Below, in pieces: positions 63,381-64,000 of a stretch of 64,000 bases of DNA. The notes beneath the pieces are model-generated. The model did no database searches, was not told the origin of the DNA, and saw nothing but the letters and a program-made list of their open reading frames with translations. The number at the start of each line of letters is the position of its first letter. Position 1 is the stretch's first letter. The translations under genes were made by a program, and so were the position numbers. Source of the DNA: Alphaproteobacteria bacterium (GTDB lineage Bacteria > Pseudomonadota > Alphaproteobacteria > MPNO01 > UBA2964); NCBI GenBank assembly GCA_012103315.1, contig WLWZ01000007.1, positions 124,001 to 188,000 on the forward strand, written 5' to 3'.

Positions 63381-64000
63381 TTAGCGCATTGCAATGTTTC
63401 CCGATATCACAGCACTATGAAACTGCTTAACAAACATTATTGTTATCCCCAATACAACGGCAGTTTCAAAAGCAAATCCATAAGCAACATAGAGGATGCA
63501 AATGGAAACATTTAGGGTAAGCAAAAGACCGGCAATCACCGAATACTCGTCATTTTGAGTGTGACGTAGAATGTAAAACAAGAAATAGAATTGCCGATAG
63601 TACAGATAGAACATTAGTCCTAAGCCGATAATCCCCATGTACCAAAGATTCAATACATAGAAGTTATGAGCATTCGCCGAGACCTCATGTCCCAAGAAGT
63701 ACCGCGACTGATCCGCCCCAAAGCCCATCCCAACGAAAAAATTCCACCAATCCATTTTATCAATTAGTGAGACCCAACCAGATATACGCCAAGCTATAGT
63801 GCTGTTCTCTTTAAAATTACTTACAAATGCACTATCAAATTCGGTCACAATTCCAAAAGAGATCACAACTAAAAATGCACCCGTCCCGAGAAACACTAAA
63901 TACGTTACCACCGCTTTTGATACATTATTTGCCGGCAACCATCTCAGGATTAGAAAATATGTTCCCAGTCCACCAATTGTTGCCAACCACACGGATCTAT
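63381..64000 (-). CDS. O-antigen ligase/polymerase-like protein (5' end outside window)
   Basis: The last ~205 residues of a larger membrane protein; the frame stays open to the window edge, so the annotated GTG at 63992 is not necessarily the start. Helices include VSKAVVTYLVFLGTGAFLVV and IGLGLMFYLYYRQFYFLFYI. The loop WWNFFVGMGFGADQSRYFLG followed by EVSANAHNFYVLNLWYMGII is the conserved H-containing motif of Wzy/WaaL proteins (G.G.......HN..L...G). It would be the second member of this family in the window after 40936-42318. AT-rich like its neighbour. Confidence 0.75.
   Translation of the reverse strand, partial: RSVWLATIGGLGTYFLILRWLPANNVSKAVVTYLVFLGTGAFLVVISFGIVTEFDSAFVSNFKENSTIAWRISGWVSLIDKMDWWNFFVGMGFGADQSRYFLGHEVSANAHNFYVLNLWYMGIIGLGLMFYLYYRQFYFLFYILRHTQNDEYSVIAGLLLTLNVSICILYVAYGFAFETAVVLGITIMFVKQFHSAVISGNIAMR

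Overview
The window is a stretch of an alphaproteobacterial chromosome with moderate GC, by eye a little under 50 %. The gene order glyA-nrdR-ribD-ribE-ribBA-ribH-nusB-thiL-hppA, a MucR/Ros regulator, CobS/CobT, a CBP3-type cytochrome bc1 chaperone and a TTAGG-free housekeeping core all fit a Rhodospirillales-like, free-living and probably marine lineage. I see no rRNA, tRNA, CRISPR array, insertion sequence or phage.

Layout. (1) 0-15 kb is core metabolism on the minus strand: a chaperone-yceD-rpmF-plsX-fabH-ihfA-merR chain, the outer-membrane assembly lipoprotein BamE (plus strand), a proton-pumping pyrophosphatase, then rpiB-glyA-nrdR followed by the riboflavin genes, nusB and thiL. The RibBA protein has lost the zinc cysteines of its GTP cyclohydrolase II half. 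(2) 15-21.5 kb holds mucR and a complete branched-chain amino acid type ABC transporter (binding protein, two permeases, two ATPases) with two small conserved proteins. (3) 21.5-35.6 kb is catabolic and regulatory: two paralogous ornithine cyclodeaminase/mu-crystallin dehydrogenases, two MarR regulators (one with a cysteine-rich tail), the heat-shock sigma factor RpoH behind a sigma32-like promoter, a three-subunit molybdenum hydroxylase, an MlaC-like protein, and a LacI-controlled-looking operon of two cupins, a dehydrogenase, a permease split into two half-proteins and an MFS transporter.

(4) 35.6-40.9 kb has cobaltochelatase CobS/CobT, a TSUP permease whose start codon abuts 11 perfect copies of a pentanucleotide repeat, an N-formylglutamate deformylase gene broken by one in-frame TAA, and a small nuclease. 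(5) 40.9-48.1 kb is an exopolysaccharide assembly and export set: ligase/polymerase, Wzz-type tyrosine autokinase, Wza-like export lipoprotein-family protein, a beta-barrel outer-membrane protein, and a secreted protein that ends in 37 consecutive asparagines encoded by 18 perfect copies of a hexanucleotide. (6) 48.6-64 kb is a surface-glycan or surface-modification region. Its plus-strand operon (class III aminotransferase, small helical protein, GMC oxidase, formyltransferase) reads like an alcohol-to-aldehyde-to-amine-to-formamide route. Its minus-strand operon joins a SAF-less NeuB-like synthase, a NeuA-like cytidylyltransferase, a second class III aminotransferase, a VOC protein, a methyltransferase, a TIM-barrel isomerase, two SDRs, a GT2 transferase and an FAD oxidoreductase. 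It ends in visibly AT-rich membrane genes (GT-C transferase, second polymerase/ligase).

The most interesting leads are the two perfect simple-sequence repeats in surface-related or transport loci, the oxidase-aminotransferase-formyltransferase operon, and the unusual nonulosonate-like cluster.
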